Assembly: GCA_034620365.1 (NCBI GenBank)
Contig: JAQGEQ010000170.1
Coordinates: 248,001-312,000 of the forward strand
Reading direction: 5' to 3'
Length of the DNA: 64,000 nt
Source of the DNA: Pegea sp. RAD2-039
Lineage: Eukaryota > Chordata > Thaliacea > Salpida > Salpidae
Shown in pieces: positions 11,471 to 22,932 of this stretch; within the stretch, counting starts at the first letter, position 1, and each line of letters opens with the position of its first letter. Position numbers and translations under genes: made by a program. The notes beneath the pieces are model-generated. The model did no database searches. It was given only the letters and a program-made list of their open reading frames with translations, and was not told where the DNA came from.

Positions 11471-13176
11471 TATGCTACTTCTATTTATTCTCTAATTATT
11501 AACTACAGAAATTTAACTTTAACTTTACACTCACAATAGTAATAATTATACAGAAATACTTCATAAAACTTAATACTGAAAACAACTCGTAACAAAACAA
11601 ATAAGAAGGAAATTTAGTCTTAAAAATATTTAAAGTAAATCTTTGCAATTAAATAAAAATATTTTTTCTATCAAACACAAATTTTCATTCTACAATTTAT
11701 ACAAATATAAACTATATAGTCAACTTTACTAACTAGTAAATTTTAGAATACTTTTCTTTGTTAGAAGAAATATTAAATAATTTTAGCAATAGCCAAAGAA
11801 AGTTTCAACCTGAAAACTTCAAATTAAACGAGATTTTGACCTTTTTTCTAAATCGTTAACAATCGTAGAAATTTTAAAAATATAAACTTATAAATATCTT
11901 CTGTACCTTAAATTCAATAAATCATTTTTAAGATGTTATTACGATTTTATAAATCAATAGCAAATTTTGTAAAATTGCAAAATTAAGATCTATATGGGAG
12001 CAGATTAAAAGATATCCAAAACTAAACTAAAAGCTAAACTTAATTTATGAAGCTTTTTGATTTAAAGAATCTAAAGATTAAATACCAAAATAGCGATAAT
12101 TAAACAAGCAGTTACAAAACTACATTCAAAACAAAAGTATCAAGTTTGCCTGGCAAAAGTTTATAGTTTCAAAAATTCATCCTCCTTAGCACAAGTGATC
12201 ATTAAAGACTCAATCGACGTTAATAAGACGTATCCTACAAAAATATTTCCTCAAAACTCACTGCTTAAACTTTGCAGTATGGACATCTTATCTCTGATCC
12301 GATATTATTGTTAACAATTCTTGGTGGATTGTTTTAAAGAGCGTGTCTTTTTTATGCTGCCTTTATTTGAGTTATTTTGTTAAAATATACAATTAAAAAC
12401 ATTAGCAACACCCAGTTGGCAAATAGATTTATGAATAAAGTTTAAAATATTTGTTCTTCGTCACTACAGCAAGTTAAGTTTCTTTAATTAACTTGAAAAT
12501 AAAGAAATTTTACTGATTAGTGATTAGTATCAATCTATACTAATCAGTAATCATTTTTTTCTTTCCTAATTTTTATATTTATGTCTTCCATATATTATTC
12601 TTTTTTGCTTTCTTTGTTTTGAACTTTGAGTTTTTTTATTTCTCTACTGTTGTACTGTGGTTGCAAATGTGCAGCTCTTCATTATTTTATAAAGTAGAAG
12701 AAAAAAATAATTATTATTTCTTTAAAAGATTTATTTATTCTTGAATATCAGAAATAAAACAATAAATGAAAAGTATCTTAATATAAAACCAGAAAACCTT
12801 GTAAGTTCAAAAAAAGTTCAAACAAATTCAATTTTATAATTAGAAAGTATATTAATCTTACGTAAGATCAAAATGAAAAGAAGAAATATAAAATATGATA
12901 CAAATAAAAGATTATCAGACAAAACATTTGCTGACAAAGCAAAAAGAATAAATAGATTATTAACAACTGTTATACAACTAAAATCTCAATCTTGGTGATT
13001 TCACTCTAAAGTTTCAATTTTAATTCGTTAAATTCAAGTAATGTAATTAGAACTTGATATGATAATAAATTAATGATAAAAAACACAGCCTACTCAAAGT
13101 TTTGATGCTTAACTAATTTAAACATTTTTTCTAACTTTTTTCTAAAAACGTAACTAATAACTTTTATTATCTAATG
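11471..13176. other. Intergenic AT-rich stretch
   Basis: No gene, splice-flanked exon or repeat was recognised. Confidence 0.4.
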
Positions 13177-13328
13177 TTATCCACGACCTATAAGTCGCAT
13201 CTCAGCCATAAAATATTTTCCATCTTTTAACCGTTCTCAGCTTAAAGTCACTGTTCGTGATGTGCTCTTTACTTCAATCACTTCACTTTTACAAGCCGGA
13301 GTTACTTGAGCGACTCGCGGGCAAATTT
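13177..13328 (-). pseudogene. Orphan 3' exon interrupted by TGA
   Basis: A strong acceptor (pyrimidine run then AG at 13330-13329) precedes an open segment with two Cys, beginning ICPRVAQVTPACKSEVIEV. It meets TGA at 13239-13237 and then continues in the same frame as ERLKDGKYFMAEMRLIGRG to TAA at 13179-13177. Codon content on both sides looks protein-like. It may be a decayed terminal exon or an unrecognised gene. No upstream partner exon was found and I do not recognise the family. Confidence 0.35.
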
Positions 13329-14031
13329 CTAGAAAAAGAAAATAAACCGATTAACAAAAAGCTTTATAAAATCTTTTAGACAAAGATTTCTTCTAGTAGA
13401 CATTCTCTGAAAAATGGTGGTACAACAATGTTTTCATGAAAGGAGAAATTAATCTTCAACAAGTTTGCTCAAATAATTAATACCAATTTTGAAAGAAACT
13501 AATTTTGAGTTTTACAAAACTTAGCATATACTATACCACGCTAGCAAGGTAATAGAAATAATTAAAATGCTTTTAAGGTAAAACTGAATTAAAATTGATA
13601 GATTTTGTGGCTAAAATCAATAAATACTTGTCTTAAAACAGATACATTTATTGAGAGAAAGTACAAAGCTTATTTTATATAAACTCCAAAAAATATTTAA
13701 TGAATAATTAATCACAATAAAAAATTAATAAAAGTTAATGAAATAATAGATAGTATAATTTATAAAATACCTACTTAACATCTATATAACTATATGAAGT
13801 AAGTTATTACCTCAAAAAGATTGTTCTAGCAAATAAACTCTAAAATACATAATTGTTAAAATCCAATTTCACGAAAAGCCTTTGATGTAGTTTATTATGA
13901 AGGTCGTTGTTGTTCAATCAAAACAATTAGTTTGAAAAGTTTGATTTTGTTTTTCGATCTATAGCTAAAAACTGGAATATTAATAAATTTATTTTAAATA
14001 GTTTAAGAGCTTACATAGTAGCTGACAATTC
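13329..14031. other. Intergenic
   Basis: Nothing supportable apart from the left flank of repeat copy 2, which is only loosely similar to the flank of copy 1. Confidence 0.4.
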
Positions 14032-14374
14032 ATAAATTAAAGATATCGGAAAGATGAGGAGCCAATTTTACGTACAATTTCAAACGCATCTATGAAGATG
14101 AAGTTGAAAGAAGCTTTACAAGAAGCTGCAGAAGTAAAAAGGGCCAACGCCAAACTCAATGCCATTATTTTGCCACAGAAATCAGATATTGAAGAAATAC
14201 CAAAGAAAGTTAAATTTTCTACAACAACAATTGGTTCTACAGATGATGCTCCTAAAAAGAAAGTTTCTAAAATAAGCATTGTTTCTGAAAGAATAACAGA
14301 AAAGGACAAATTGGAGAAAGATCAAAGAAATAATTATTGATTTTTATAATCAGATGAAATATCAATCTAAAATA
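14032..14374. repeat. Identical 343-base repeat, copy 2
   Basis: Every base matches 7383-7725, offset 6649, same orientation. The same 82-codon plus-strand open segment is at 14092-14340. Identity ends sharply on both sides in AT-rich sequence that is only loosely similar between the copies. Confidence 0.9.
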
Positions 14375-15784
14375 TATTTCATGATAATATTTGCCGATAA
14401 TTGGTAGTTACTAATATCAAACTAGATTTATAGTACTGAAGCTATAAATTTTATAAGAGCCTATATAGAAATATTTTAGTATTAAATAAACTTTTAAAAT
14501 AGCTATGTTTAGGGTGCAGGGCTATCTAACAAACTTAAGCAAAATATGTAGGTTCAAAATTAAAAAAGAAATTGTTATTAAATAACTTTTTAGATGTTAA
14601 ATGAAGTTTTAAAGCATTAAAAGATTAGTATGAAGTACATTTGTGGCTTAATGAAAGAAATAAAAATTTGTTGTGATATAGACAAGCATTAAACTGAAGG
14701 TTATCACATAGGTAAATGCCAAGAGGTCTGAGCAAGTGCGTATGATATATAATCTGGTGAACGGTATAAAGCTGTATTGTTTCGTGTTGTGTCATTTTAT
14801 AATAGAATAAAGTTACTATCAATCGCTATTTTATTAAGAATAAATAAAAATTTAAAAGTCGCAAATTTAGTAGCTCCAAGCTCTTATACCTCTTGATCTG
14901 GGTTTTAAGAGTTTTGTTTTGAAACAAGCCTCAAAGTTGTATTTAGCTTATTAAAGTTTTATAAGATAGCTGGATTTCAAGCAACTAAAATAATAAAAGC
15001 TGATTTAAGAGTAACTGATAGATTAACATTTGAACGAATCAAAACAACTTTTATTTTATCAACAAGGGTTAAATTCAGTTGATTATATGATCAAATTGGT
15101 AACAACAAAGTTTATAGCATGAATAATAAACAAAATAAAAAAGAAACAATCGAAGAATGAATTTTCAAATATTATGATGTAAGTTAATATTTATTTTCTA
15201 ATTCACTATTATCATAGCTTTACAGCTAAAACTACCAACTTGATAAATTTTAAAATTCATTATTATTTGCTGACTCATTCAACAATTTGTAATATCTGTA
15301 GCTATTAAATTAGTATGTTGACTCTAAAAAGCAAACATTACGATAATGAGATTTAAAAAAATATGGTGAAGAATTTGCAGATAAATTATTGAAATCAAAT
15401 TGTAAAATTTCAAAGCGATAAAATATTTGTATCGCTTTTATTGCTACATAACATATGAAAAAAGCATGGGTTGGTATATAAACATGTATAAAAAGTATGT
15501 TTTCAAATTTTGCATCAGTAGATGTAAAATATTTGTTAGTTTTGAGTTCACAGAAATACCAATGGTAAAGTTTGCAGATGAGGTTCCAGAAACGTTAGAT
15601 TATAGTTTACAAGATATAACGATAGATAATTTCTGACATAACAGTTTTAATATATAAAAAAATCAACCTTTTATGTTTACTTTTAAATACTTAAGTTTTT
15701 TAATTCTATTTATTTCAGAACTGATTATACTATAGTTGTGACACTATTTTTTCTCTTAAAAATCCATTTTCAAAACTAACTAAT
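14375..15784. other. Intergenic
   Basis: AT-rich, including the diverged right flank of the repeat. The open segment near 15427-15636 has no splice context or recognisable motif. It should contain the promoter and 5'-UTR of the next gene. Confidence 0.4.
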
Positions 15785-17532
15785 ATGTATGTTGGTACGA
15801 TAATTTTTCTTGTAACTTCTTTTCTTACGAGTGAAGTCATCACACAGAATATCGAAAATTGTCAAATGAACCTAACAGCAAGGGTTGAGCAAGCCCCAAT
15901 CGTTGCTTATGCCAAAGTTTGAAACTTTTTTATTTCTTGTTAATTAAAATATCACTGCTTTAGCTTAAATCGATGAAAATAATAATTTCTCATATGTATT
16001 TGCAAGTAAAAGAAAGAGTATAACTTGATTTAGAATCTAAACTTGCTAATTAAATGCTAATAGAAAATATATTTGTCATACTTAGTTATAGTAAATATCG
16101 TCTAAATTTCCAAACTAACCTATTGTTTAAAACGCTATTTTCTATTTACAAGTAAGTGTAATTAAGGGATATAAGTTGAACAAATCTATCTTGAAAAATA
16201 CGACTATTTCAAATTATTGTAATTCCAATTCTAGGTGATAAAGATTGAAAATCGTATTACGACTGGCTCAGGAGAACGGTATTCAGTGACATTTGAACTG
16301 ATTTGTTCTCTAAAAGTTGATGTAGGTACACTTATGCCAGAAATGTTTGCAATCAATAATATGGGAGAGCAATTAGATGGGCAACCATCACGTGAAGTTA
16401 ACTTGGAAGAAGATTACGTATTACTCCTTCAAAAGTAATTATTTTGTAGCATAGTATGTTTAAATATAAAGCAAGTTAAAATGTTTATCTTTATGTTATT
16501 TAGTTTGTTTTCTAAACATATTAAAGTACTTTTGTATAATGTTATAGGAGTTTATGATGAATAGGTTTTCCGAACTTTTATTAATGTTTGTTACCAGAAA
16601 AACATTTTATAACTTTATTAACTACCTTGGTTTTATTTAATCTATTATAACTTTTACATATAGTGTAATGAATTTTAATATTTGATTAGGTAGCAACATT
16701 TTTGCTAGTAAAACGTGACGCCTATAAAATTCAAATAAATCAAAAAAGCAAATTTGAATTTCAGCATAAAAATTACAAAATAGTTTTAATTTTTAGACAA
16801 GGTTCTGTGTTTGTCATGAACGAGCTCAATCAACAAACTGCTGTGATTCCGGGTTCATGGGATAACATGAAAGTTAGTTTGATGATTGCTTGTTGCTAAT
16901 GTTGAAATTCAACTTGATCTTGAAGGCTTTGTCGAGCTATGTACGAGGTTGTTTAACTGGCGTGTGTAGACCGGGATCTGATGTAGACTGGAAGCCAATG
17001 AGTGAAGATGAAAGGGCCAGTATAGCTGAGATCATAGTTTGGATAAGAGTAGAGAAAAGGCATGATTATGGATCAGGAGTAAGAGTGATTTTTTAAAGAT
17101 TTCAATTTATCAACATCAAAAATATTTTAATAGAATGGACAATATGTAGTAGAAGCTAAAAATATCTGTGAGATGAAACTACCAGCTGATTTACCAAATC
17201 TAGAGAATACTTTCAATATCTCTAGTGTAGGTGCCTTATATGGAGTATGTGAAGATCGACATATGACAGAAGGACACGAATTCATCATTTTTTTGACCAG
17301 ACATTTTGCATATTTTCCTTTACCTGGCCAAACAATTCCACCACATATTTTAGAGAACTACATGTTGGCTTTAGATGAGGTTAACTTTCAACATGCAATA
17401 TTCAATATTAGCAGAGGAGAAAAAGTTCTAGGGGATTATACTGCAACTTGTAACAAGTCTTCTGATATAAATACTCACCCAATATCATTGATTATTTGTT
17501 TAATCATTAGCTGGATAAGTTTAGTGAAATAA
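15785..17532 (+). CDS. Secreted, probably GPI-anchored protein of unknown family
   Basis: Five phase-0 exons: 15785-15916, 16235-16417, 16690-16872, 16926-17078, 17134-17532, encoding about 349 residues. A signal peptide is visible (MYVGTIIFLVTSFLTSEV), as are several Cys, and a C-terminal hydrophobic tail HPISLIICLIISWISLVK after small polar residues (NKSSD). The tail suggests a GPI-addition signal. The N-terminal pattern, one Cys, then VEQAPIVAYAKV and a beta-rich stretch, loosely recalls NTR/TIMP-type OB folds (C...ADVVIRAKV), but this is a weak impression and no zinc or protease motif is seen. The donor at 16418 (GT after ..EEDY) was preferred over one at 16435 because only it keeps the frame with the next exon. 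Its stop is 315 bases from the convergent MSH5 stop. Confidence 0.65.
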
Positions 17533-17847
17533 ATAATTTTCTACTATTACAATTCATGTATATTTATCAAAATAAGTTTTTTGCTTTACTTGTAATTGTA
17601 AATACAAATAATAGCTGATGATGATGATGAACGGTTTACAGTCTTTTTAATAAGAACTTAAGAAAAATGTACAACTTGAAAAAGTGACAAAAAATAAAGC
17701 GTGCTAGTATTTGCTTGCAGTAAAAATATGACTAAAAATTAGATAGAATAGAAAATAGAAAAACAAATTTTGATCAGTAATAATTAAGGAAGTTTAGGTC
17801 AATTTTTATGCTAATTACATTACTAGAAACACGTTAAAGTAAGATAG
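17533..17847. other. Convergent 3' spacer
   Basis: Short AT-rich spacer shared by the 3' ends of the secreted-protein gene (+) and MSH5 (-). It contains a short GATGATGATGATG run at about 17618. No other feature is seen. Confidence 0.5.
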
Positions 17848-20385
17848 TTAACTATCCACACACGAAAAGTTTCGTTTCTTACTTGATTCTGGTGTAGCAA
17901 GTTTCATTTTTACATACTCTAATAGTTTTGAGCATTCTTTTTTATCTTTAAAATTACAAACAGCGGCATTTTCTGCAACTTGTTTACATTTACGCTGATA
18001 AGCAACTGCTGACTCGTGGTTATATTGTCTGATTGGGACATTATCTCGCATCATTTTAGCAACTTCATGTCCGCGAGCAACAATCTCTGAAGGTACACCA
18101 GCAAGCATAGCTACTTGAGATGAATTGATGAAGTCATTGCTTCCTTCAATCAATTGATGAAGACAAACAATTTCGCCTTTTACATCCGACTCAATAACTT
18201 CCATTGTTAAAAATTGAACAGAGGGTGATTTCAAAGTTGCATACATTTCTCGAAAATGAGTTGCACAGACTACTAATGGTGTATCTGGTTTACTAGCCCA
18301 ATATGAAAGACAGGCATGCAGCAGACTTTTACCATCAACTGTCGATGTTCCAGTTCCAAACTCATCGATCAACACAAGAGAATTATTAGAAGCTTTATTG
18401 AGCGCTTGTGAAATTTGTGCAAGATCACTTGCAAATGCCGACATTCCTGAAGCTATTGAATCAACACTTGATATCTTTGTATATATACGACTTATTTTTC
18501 CTATTTCAGCTTTATCAGCAGGTACAAAACTACCAATATGAACCATGAAAGCAATCAAACCAACCTGTTTCAAATACACACTTTTTCCACAAGCATTAGG
18601 ACCAGTAATAACTTTTACACAACCGCTTTCTTCTTCTAAATTGATATCATTTGGAACAAATAATGACATAGTATGCTCTTGAAGTGGATGTCTAGCATTT
18701 GTTACTTTCATTTGCTTCTTATCAGTGAAAATTGGACAAACATAATTAAACTCAATAGCAACTGTTGCTAATGCAAGCAAACAATCTAATTCAGAACAGA
18801 TACTTGAAACTTTCAATAAAACTTCTGAATATTGACCAATTATATTTTGTAGTTGATCTCCAATTTTCACTTGTTCTACAGATATATCTTCTAGAATATC
18901 TCCAAAATTTTCATCAAGTAAAATAGTGGCTGGTGTTTTGTAGTAAGCAGTATCTTTAGACTCAGCAATGAACTCTGTTCCAGGAATAAACAGATTATTC
19001 GATTGTTTCATTTCAGCAGTTTTATGTATAAACAAAAGATAACCGATTCTACGCATATAAACTACTTGACATGTTGATATATGGTCACAATAAGTCTTCA
19101 ATTGTGAATCAGCTAAACTGGTTAAAATTGTTGGTAATTTTGCATAGTTTTCTCTTAATTCATCTAAATCTGGGGATATTCCAGAACTAACTGTAAAAAT
19201 TCCTTCTCTTTTGCTACTTTCAAAATCCATTACAGAGTCAATTGCTGTAACTATAGTGGCAAGATCATTTGTGAAATACTTGATTACATCCTGTAATAAC
19301 TCTGGAATTTGAACATGGTTTTTTGCTGAGAAAATAACAGCGCGGCAAGCATCAACTATTTGTAAAGCATTTTGAGATGTACGGATAAGACACAGCCAGT
19401 CATTAACAGATAGTTTACTTGTACGAAGTCTTGATAAAATTCGTGTAACATTACCGACACGCTTCAATGAGTCTCGAATACATCTCGTCACTTCAATGTT
19501 ACGTGAATTACAAAAAAATGAAATGACGTCATGACGTCTCTTCAACACTACCGGATCAGATGTTGGTCGGTGAAACCAGGAACGAAGTAATTTTTGACCC
19601 GATCGTGTTAGCGTTCGATTTAAAAGACCAAATAAACTGAGACCTTCTTTTGAAGAGCTTTTATAAACAGATGGATGACTTATTTGATAGAAAACTTGAA
19701 GAGCTTCCATTGAACATTTGTCTACAAACAACACATTTTTCAAGGTGATAGTTTCAATACTTGAAATTGGAGTTTCTATTTCAGGTTTTTCAAGACCAAC
19801 TCCTACCCTATTCTTATGTAAATATTTAAGTAATCCACCCAAAGCTCTGACAGAGCAAAAACAGTCAAAAGGTAAAAGTGATGTCAGGTAAAAGTTCTTT
19901 TCTGTTTCACTTAAATCTTCTTCCATTCCAGGTAGCTTCATCCGAAGAATTCGACTCTTACAGGAAACGTAACTATAATCCAAACTAGGTAACATTTCCA
20001 AAGTAGATTTCCTGATACTACATTGGGATTGATCTATTGAAGTTTCATCTTCATCTACACAATACTTTTTAATAACATTCAAAAAACGGCTATCTGCTTT
20101 GGCACTTGTAATTACTACTTCTGGTTCTAATTCTTCTATTAATCTTTGTACATTTTCAAATGGATCACTCTCAACACAATCCAAAAGTACATTAATTATT
20201 GCACTTTCACTATCATAAAAAGCTGCACCGATTTTCTTATCATACCATAGTAGACTTACATATACAGTCTTTGAAATAGTAGATATGTTTCCATCTACAG
20301 TATTATCAGTTGATGTTTGATCATTAGTAGATCTTTCAACCAATAAGTTTTCTAGTTCTGCAGGAATCTCATGTATTGTGCTCAT
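17848..20385 (-). CDS. MSH5: MutS homologue 5 (meiotic recombination), single exon
   Basis: MSH5 pairs with MSH4 as a clamp that stabilises Holliday junctions and promotes meiotic crossovers; it does not repair mismatches. The protein is 845 residues from Met at 20385 (an upstream in-frame Met at 20415 would add 10; human MSH5 has 834). As in MSH4/5, the N-terminal mismatch-recognition domain is absent and the protein opens near the connector domain. The ATPase domain has Walker A GPNACGKS (595-602), the signature SGMSAFASDL, Walker B LVLIDEFGTG with Asp-Glu at 674-675, and a C-terminal helix-turn-helix block (SSQVAMLAGVP). Unlike its intron-rich neighbours the whole frame is uninterrupted. 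All ATPase motifs look intact, so it is probably functional. Confidence 0.95.
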   Translation of the reverse strand: MSTIHEIPAELENLLVERSTNDQTSTDNTVDGNISTISKTVYVSLLWYDKKIGAAFYDSESAIINVLLDCVESDPFENVQRLIEELEPEVVITSAKADSRFLNVIKKYCVDEDETSIDQSQCSIRKSTLEMLPSLDYSYVSCKSRILRMKLPGMEEDLSETEKNFYLTSLLPFDCFCSVRALGGLLKYLHKNRVGVGLEKPEIETPISSIETITLKNVLFVDKCSMEALQVFYQISHPSVYKSSSKEGLSLFGLLNRTLTRSGQKLLRSWFHRPTSDPVVLKRRHDVISFFCNSRNIEVTRCIRDSLKRVGNVTRILSRLRTSKLSVNDWLCLIRTSQNALQIVDACRAVIFSAKNHVQIPELLQDVIKYFTNDLATIVTAIDSVMDFESSKREGIFTVSSGISPDLDELRENYAKLPTILTSLADSQLKTYCDHISTCQVVYMRRIGYLLFIHKTAEMKQSNNLFIPGTEFIAESKDTAYYKTPATILLDENFGDILEDISVEQVKIGDQLQNIIGQYSEVLLKVSSICSELDCLLALATVAIEFNYVCPIFTDKKQMKVTNARHPLQEHTMSLFVPNDINLEEESGCVKVITGPNACGKSVYLKQVGLIAFMVHIGSFVPADKAEIGKISRIYTKISSVDSIASGMSAFASDLAQISQALNKASNNSLVLIDEFGTGTSTVDGKSLLHACLSYWASKPDTPLVVCATHFREMYATLKSPSVQFLTMEVIESDVKGEIVCLHQLIEGSNDFINSSQVAMLAGVPSEIVARGHEVAKMMRDNVPIRQYNHESAVAYQRKCKQVAENAAVCNFKDKKECSKLLEYVKMKLATPESSKKRNFSCVDS

Positions 20386-22539
20386 TTTAAAACAAAACGT
20401 TTTTCTAAAAATCAAAAGTAATATAAAATCAGTTAAAATTATTATAAGTTGATATTATTAATTGTTAGTTTTATTCTATATCTGTAACTAATGACCAGCC
20501 CGCTAAAACTCTGATATGTAAAACTTGTTAAAATACTAAGGCACAAAAAGCCGCGATTAAATGCTTTGAACTGTAAAATTCTTTGGCCAACAAACCTATG
20601 CTTTTGGTATCTTACATAAAATGGTTAGTAGTCACAAAGTTCTAAGAAAATCACAACTACAATCTAAAGGCGTTAAAGAAATTTGAATGATGTTATGCAT
20701 GCTTTTCAAAAAATCAATTATAAATTCAGCTTTTTATTTTCATTAAAAATCAAACAATTGATACTTACTGATTAATTAGATTACAAAATCCGCAAATGGT
20801 ATATTTAAAATGCCTATATATGCAAATGGTATATTTAAAATATATATATAAATCAATATTACATACCAGAAATAATTTACATTTTAAAAATAAAAAATAA
20901 AGTCAGCAGTAAAAATCAAATCAAAATTCTTAGAAAATACCCATTTTTATGCATAAATATCTATTTTCATGTTTTTACTATCAAATTTAAAACATTAAAT
21001 TTGCAGACAAAATATGAAAAAAATATATTTTGAAGTTAAAATATAAAATTTTTTATAGAGCTTAAGTAAGATTTTAAATTTTCAATAAAAATAACATTCT
21101 ATTTCAAGCTATAAAAAGGTTTAATAATTGGATTTATGTTCTATTTAAGAACATTTTAAATTAGATTTAAATTTTAGTGACAGTAAAAAGACTTCAAACT
21201 TTCATTAGATGAGTAGCAAACATTAAATTAGAAAAAAATTTATTTTGATTTATCTAGATGCTATTACATGAAAAACAAAAATGTAACAATATTACTTTAA
21301 ACAACTTTATCTTAACAGTTTTGTAAAAAATGCAAAAAAATCAAGAATTGATTTTCGAATTAATTATTCAAGAACAAATTCATTATTTAATCCAGATAAA
21401 GAAAAATTAAATGATAATTACTAAACATGAAAAGCTTAATTTCACATTACTTAGAAATAGATGTAATTACGAGAAAATATAAATTTTATATTTTTAATAT
21501 ACGTGTTTCCTGATTCGTCAATTACATTTTGTAATTCACATGTAAGCTTTTTTTAAATAAAAACAAATTTCTTATAACTTTTTTGCAGTTTAAACTTATC
21601 GCATGTGGTAAATTTATTTATATAAGTCTTTTCAAAATTAAAATCTCCATAAATGAGTTTAATTAATTAATCGTATGTAGTTAAAAAAGAAATGTTTTTA
21701 TTTTGATAATTTATTTGGTTGTTTTGACTATTTAAACTTTTTTTAATTACATTTATTTTGTATTAAAATCAGTATAGAAAATATTGCATACATTGGCAAA
21801 AACTAATAAAGTATTAGATATAAAATTATGTGATTAAAATTTCAAAGGTAGTATTTAAACTTATTGAAGAAAGTCTGACATCATAGAAAAGGAATTGAAA
21901 AGACAAAACTTTAGGTATTAAAGTAAAAAAATACTTTAAAATTACAATATTGTCTCTACTGTTTCTCTAAACTCTAAAATTTAAACCCTTTGATTTTTAA
22001 CGATCATAACTAGCAGATAAAAATTGCTAAAATTAGCCAGCTAATTTCATTTTAAGTATAGATGAAATTAGAATAAGAATCAATATTGTAATTGAACTAC
22101 AAATGTAAATGAATTTACTTGAAAAGTTTGTACTTACAAGAATAAGATCTTAATAAAATTTTGTTTTTGTATTTTATCATTTATATAATTAAATCTATTC
22201 AAGCTATATCATAACTGTAGAGTAAAAAATAATCACTATTTTCTAGAATTGAATTTGTTTAGCATTATCTATTTGGAAACACTTTTCTAGCTTAATTTAA
22301 TTTTTTCCACATGCGTTTACTCTTGTTTTACTAGCCTGCTTAACATTACCTGGTAATGGTGACTGGTTAAAAACCGGATTTTCTTTTTATATTATTGGCT
22401 AATAAATTTTTTTTCAGATTGGTAAGTTTAATTTCACTGTTTAATTTTTAATGTTATCTGATTTTGTAAAAATTATTTATATTTTTTTTAGAAGAATTAG
22501 CATAATGTAAAATTAGTAGCTTGTAAGAATTAAATATAG
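20386..22539. other. Gene-poor AT-rich region
   Basis: It contains the MSH5 upstream region, a two-unit 30-base repeat at 20791-20850 and small paired motifs at 22345-22377. No coding segment is seen. Confidence 0.45.
20791..20850. repeat. Two-unit tandem repeat, period 30
   Basis: The motif GCAAATGGTATATTTAAAAT occurs at 20792-20811 and again at 20822-20841. The remaining ten bases of each unit are TA-rich and diverged. Confidence 0.7.
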
Positions 22540-22619
22540 TATGCACACAGTAGCTAGAACTTGTAAGTATGGATATTTAACAAGTGTAGAAAGTGTGCTA
22601 AATTAATTCTTTTTACTTT
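22540..22619. repeat. 80-base structured element, copy 1
   Basis: Identical to 22853-22932. On the plus strand the arms GCACAC (22543-22548) and GTGTGC (22593-22598) enclose ACTTGT (22559-22564) and ACAAGT (22580-22585), giving two nested stems. GTAAGTAT, a consensus splice donor, sits at 22563-22570. Strand and function are unknown. Confidence 0.6.
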
Positions 22620-22852
22620 ATATAAAGACTATGGTTTATTTAAAGTGAGAAGAAACAATTTTGTGATAAATATTTAATGATATTTTTTCCCCAAATTTTT
22701 GAATTTGACCACCTAAAACTGTTACCAATGTATTTAACTAAATTGTTAGTATTTTACAGATTAAAATGTAATTCAATCAAACCAATGTTGAATAAAGTTA
22801 TGCACTGGTAAGTTATAATAGTTTTTTCTTTTTTATTCATTTAGTAATTATT

Positions 22853-22932
22853 TATGCACACAGTAGCTAGAACTTGTAAGTATGGATATTTAACAAGTGT
22901 AGAAAGTGTGCTAAATTAATTCTTTTTACTTT
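22853..22932. repeat. 80-base structured element, copy 2
   Basis: Exact copy of 22540-22619, 313 bases downstream in the same orientation, with the nested arms at 22856-22861/22906-22911 and 22872-22877/22893-22898. After about 15-25 non-matching bases both copies share GTGAGAAGAAACA, so the duplication was longer than the identical core. Confidence 0.6.

Noticed and set aside
16418..16434. Donor at 16435 for exon 2 of the secreted-protein gene
   Set aside because: It puts a TAG directly after the junction with the next exon; the donor at 16418 keeps the frame.
22363..22380. T-arm-like hairpin suggesting a tRNA gene
   Set aside because: There is no acceptor stem, anticodon arm or matching A box. 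I found no convincing tRNA gene in the window.
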